Source: Bacteroidota bacterium (GTDB taxonomy: Bacteria; Bacteroidota; Ignavibacteria; UBA10030). Taken from it: a stretch of 5,959 nucleotides of DNA. Below are positions 4,299-5,959 of the stretch, one piece after another. Made by a program: the position numbers and the translations under genes. Below the pieces are notes generated by a model that was given only the letters and a program-made list of their open reading frames with translations, was not told where the DNA came from and ran no database searches. Each line of letters starts with the position of its first letter. Position 1 is the stretch's first letter. The stretch is from NCBI GenBank assembly GCA_025455125.1, contig JALONE010000080.1, forward strand, positions 1 through 5,959. Reading direction: 5' to 3'.

Positions 4299-5959
4299 CT
4301 ACCGAAGAAGAAGCATGCGTTTGGTGATGGACGATTCACTCGTGGTCAGGCGGCAGAGATATATGCCGCTGGGGAATGCGGAGGCATCCCAGACCACAGC
4401 ATGTGTTCCAGGGGATAGCATTCCATTGACCAGCACCGCCACTTCGCGGCCGAGGAGATCGAACACGGAGAGCTTCACAAATCCGAAGTCCGCGATCCCT
4501 GCCTGTCCGGCAGGCAGGCGAAATCCGAGATTGCTCAATGGATTAAAGGGATTCGGGTAGTTCTGGAGCAGTTCTGCTCCCTGGGGGACGGATGCCCGGA
4601 GCTCTTCTATGGCGGTGATGACGTTGAACTTGGCGGTGAGCAGATCAAGATAGATCGTGCCGGCGACGGCGGTACCGATGGGTGTATTGGCCGGCGGATA
4701 CAACAACAAATCGATCGAGCGAATCGAATACGGGTATTCGAAGCTTCCGCCGGACGGACGCGGAACTCGCCGGAACACTTGCCATCGGCCGAATGCATTC
4801 AGGTTCGTCGGCACCGTGATGAAGGATGCGCCGAATTGATCTTCCAGTGTGTAGACAAGTTTGTGAATGCTGCTGTCGCCGAAGATCGCCAGGTTCAGCG
4901 AGTCCGGACGGCCCGGGAGCATGATTGGCGGATTGGGGCGCAGGGATGCTGTGAATCCGGTCAGGCCGTCGTAGATGAATTTGTAGTTCAATCGAAACGA
5001 TGCGCTCCCTTCATACGAATTGGAATCCGTCAGGAGCACCGTCTCCGTCGTATCCACCTTCGCGAGGGCGAGACCCCACCCCTGCACCGACTCCATGGTG
5101 TGCACTGTGTACGTTCCCCGTTTCGGGACGATCGTCACGTGGGCGGTATCTGCGAACGAACCGAATGTCCCGATCACAATCCCGGAACCCGGGGCATTCG
5201 CGACGAAGTAGTTCCCGCTGTAAAGGGCTCCACCGGTTCCGATGAACGACCAGGTCACATCGGAAACGCCGAAAGTCACCGGAATCCCTTCTCCTGTTCT
5301 TCCGCTCGCGGTAAAGGACATGCTCTGCGCGCTATCCAGGATGCAGTCACCCGGCGAAATGCGAAACTCATTCAACGCCGGCCCTGCCGGGAGTGCCACT
5401 ACATACTGCGGGTTTTCGCCGGCCTGGATCGAGATGGTCGATGTTCCGCCGCGGACGATCGCCGTCGTCACTCCCATCCAGTCGACGACCTTCGCGTAGG
5501 CGGTCGAAACCGACACGTTCACATTCGCCGCGCCGGTGCTGGTCCAGACCGCGACCACTTCATTGCCGCTTGCGCCGAAGCGGACAACCATGGTGCCGCT
5601 CTGCACCGTGCTGCTCGTCACCGAAAGACCTTCCGTGAGAGAGACGGCCGTTGCGATGGCAGCATACGCAGGTTTCTGCGACTTGTCCAGACGGAGAATC
5701 CCAAAGCGACACTCGGCATTTGCATCGTCGGGACAATCGTCCATCAGGTCGTACCAGGAGATGCGCTGCAGCCCGGGCTCGATGCGCCCGACGAGATAGG
5801 TTCTCGCAATGAGCTGTGCCTGGCGTGTCTCCGTGACGCCGGCATACGCGGTGGATGTATGCTGGCCGATCTCGGTGATCCACATCGGCTTCTGCGTGGC
5901 CCCCATCGCTGTACGGACGTGCGCACATTCGGCCGGGATCCATTCTTCGGGAGTGCGGC
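4299..5959 (-). CDS. Secreted modular glycoside hydrolase-like protein with T9SS sorting domain; 5' end outside the window
   Basis: 552 residues are visible and the frame runs open past the right edge, so the internal ATG at 5906 is not the start. Residues 1-105 look like the end of a clan-A (beta/alpha)8 barrel (GH39/GH5 style): KPMWITEIG at 23-31, with E29 as candidate nucleophile, then SWYDLMDD (67-74) and FGILRLD...QKPAY (85-98). The acid/base region would be off the window. Residues 107-190 resemble the beta-sandwich that follows such barrels, 195-278 an Ig-like module, and 281-445 a jelly-roll, carbohydrate-binding-like module (eg GWGLAL, YEGSASFRLNY, FGDSS). The end (463-552) is a T9SS type A sorting domain: LLQNYPNPFNP, FVKLSVFDLLGREVAVLV, GTHAVVWDAS, SGIYLCRL, KRMLLLR. 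The protein is therefore expected outside the cell or on its surface. Substrate cannot be told. A palindrome-plus-heptad insertion lies in the sorting domain (residues 481-493). Confidence 0.88.
   Translation of the reverse strand, partial: RTPEEWIPAECAHVRTAMGATQKPMWITEIGQHTSTAYAGVTETRQAQLIARTYLVGRIEPGLQRISWYDLMDDCPDDANAECRFGILRLDKSQKPAYAAIATAVSLTEGLSVTSSTVQSGTMVVRFGASGNEVVAVWTSTGAANVNVSVSTAYAKVVDWMGVTTAIVRGGTSTISIQAGENPQYVVALPAGPALNEFRISPGDCILDSAQSMSFTASGRTGEGIPVTFGVSDVTWSFIGTGGALYSGNYFVANAPGSGIVIGTFGSFADTAHVTIVPKRGTYTVHTMESVQGWGLALAKVDTTETVLLTDSNSYEGSASFRLNYKFIYDGLTGFTASLRPNPPIMLPGRPDSLNLAIFGDSSIHKLVYTLEDQFGASFITVPTNLNAFGRWQVFRRVPRPSGGSFEYPYSIRSIDLLLYPPANTPIGTAVAGTIYLDLLTAKFNVITAIEELRASVPQGAELLQNYPNPFNPLSNLGFRLPAGQAGIADFGFVKLSVFDLLGREVAVLVNGMLSPGTHAVVWDASAFPSGIYLCRLTTSESSITKRMLLLR
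4479..4499 (-). repeat. Three degenerate heptads inside the T9SS coding region
   Basis: On the plus strand AAATCCG (4479-4485), AAGTCCG (4486-4492) and CGATCCC (4493-4499) follow one another at 7-base steps; the coding strand reads GGGATCG CGGACTT CGGATTT. They encode about residues 487-493 (I-A-D-F-G-F). The CGGATTT unit resembles the CGGATTG step of the intergenic array at 2427-2468. They abut and overlap by two bases the palindrome at 4498-4518. Another AAATCCG stands at 4521-4527 on its other side. Being only three imperfect units, this could be partly chance. Confidence 0.5.
4498..4518. repeat. Palindromic element inserted in frame in the T9SS sorting domain
   Basis: CCTGCCTG (4498-4505) and CAGGCAGG (4511-4518) are perfect 8-base inverted arms around TCCGG. 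The element is read in frame on the minus strand as LPAGQAG (residues 481-487), placed between the LGFR and FVKLSVFD strands, where sorting domains normally have a short turn. From memory, the same CCTGCCTGCCGGCAGGCAGG palindrome recurs as an interspersed repeat in many uncultured-bacterium genomes, giving LPAGRQAG-like insertions in proteins. Interspersion in this genome cannot be seen from one copy. Confidence 0.7.

Noticed and set aside
5393..5799. Plus-strand open frames opposite the hydrolase gene
   Set aside because: Arg/Ser/Pro-rich translations overlap each other and lie antisense to a clear secreted protein; no supporting signals.

Overview
The window is GC-rich and gene-dense, and reads as a chromosomal segment of a bacterium from the FCB superphylum (Bacteroidota / Ignavibacteriota / Calditrichota type). 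The strongest taxonomic clue is the C-terminal Por secretion-system (T9SS type A) sorting domain of the last gene, with its QNYPNPFNP motif, the LLGREV core and a KRMLLLR end. An in-frame palindrome encoding LPAGQAG and GATTG-type heptanucleotide repeats fit the same kind of genome. Phylum-level placement is inference.

Layout, left to right. (1) Bases 1-1314, plus strand: the membrane half of a ferrous-iron transporter FeoB, whose G domain lies off the left edge. (2) Bases 1311-1520, plus strand: a 69-residue, seven-cysteine protein whose ATG overlaps the feoB stop codon (ATGA). It is probably a translationally coupled accessory protein of the iron transporter. (3) Bases 1660-2403, plus strand: a five-helix Yip1-family membrane protein of unknown role, with its own candidate promoter and Shine-Dalgarno. 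(4) Bases 2404-2543: a convergent intergenic region holding six tandem GATTG heptads and a strong hairpin that can serve as a two-way terminator. (5) Bases 2544-4178, minus strand: a soluble sensor histidine kinase with a cyclic-nucleotide-binding-like domain, a PDE-type GAF domain, and HisKA and HATPase domains. No response regulator is adjacent. (6) Bases 4179-4298: the kinase leader region with a palindrome, a weak promoter candidate and a second heptad array. (7) Bases 4299-5959, minus strand: the C-terminal part of a secreted, modular clan-A-like glycoside hydrolase ending in a T9SS sorting domain. Its start lies off the right edge.

The genes form at least three units: feoB plus the Cys-rich gene; the Yip1 gene, probably separate; and the minus-strand hydrolase and kinase, which share a direction but are 120 bp apart and may or may not be co-transcribed. 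No RNA gene, CRISPR array, transposase or phage gene is visible. The points most worth following up are the FeoB-coupled cysteine protein, the palindrome-plus-heptad insertion inside the T9SS domain (which links to the two intergenic heptad arrays), and the kinase with two potential cyclic-nucleotide-binding modules.
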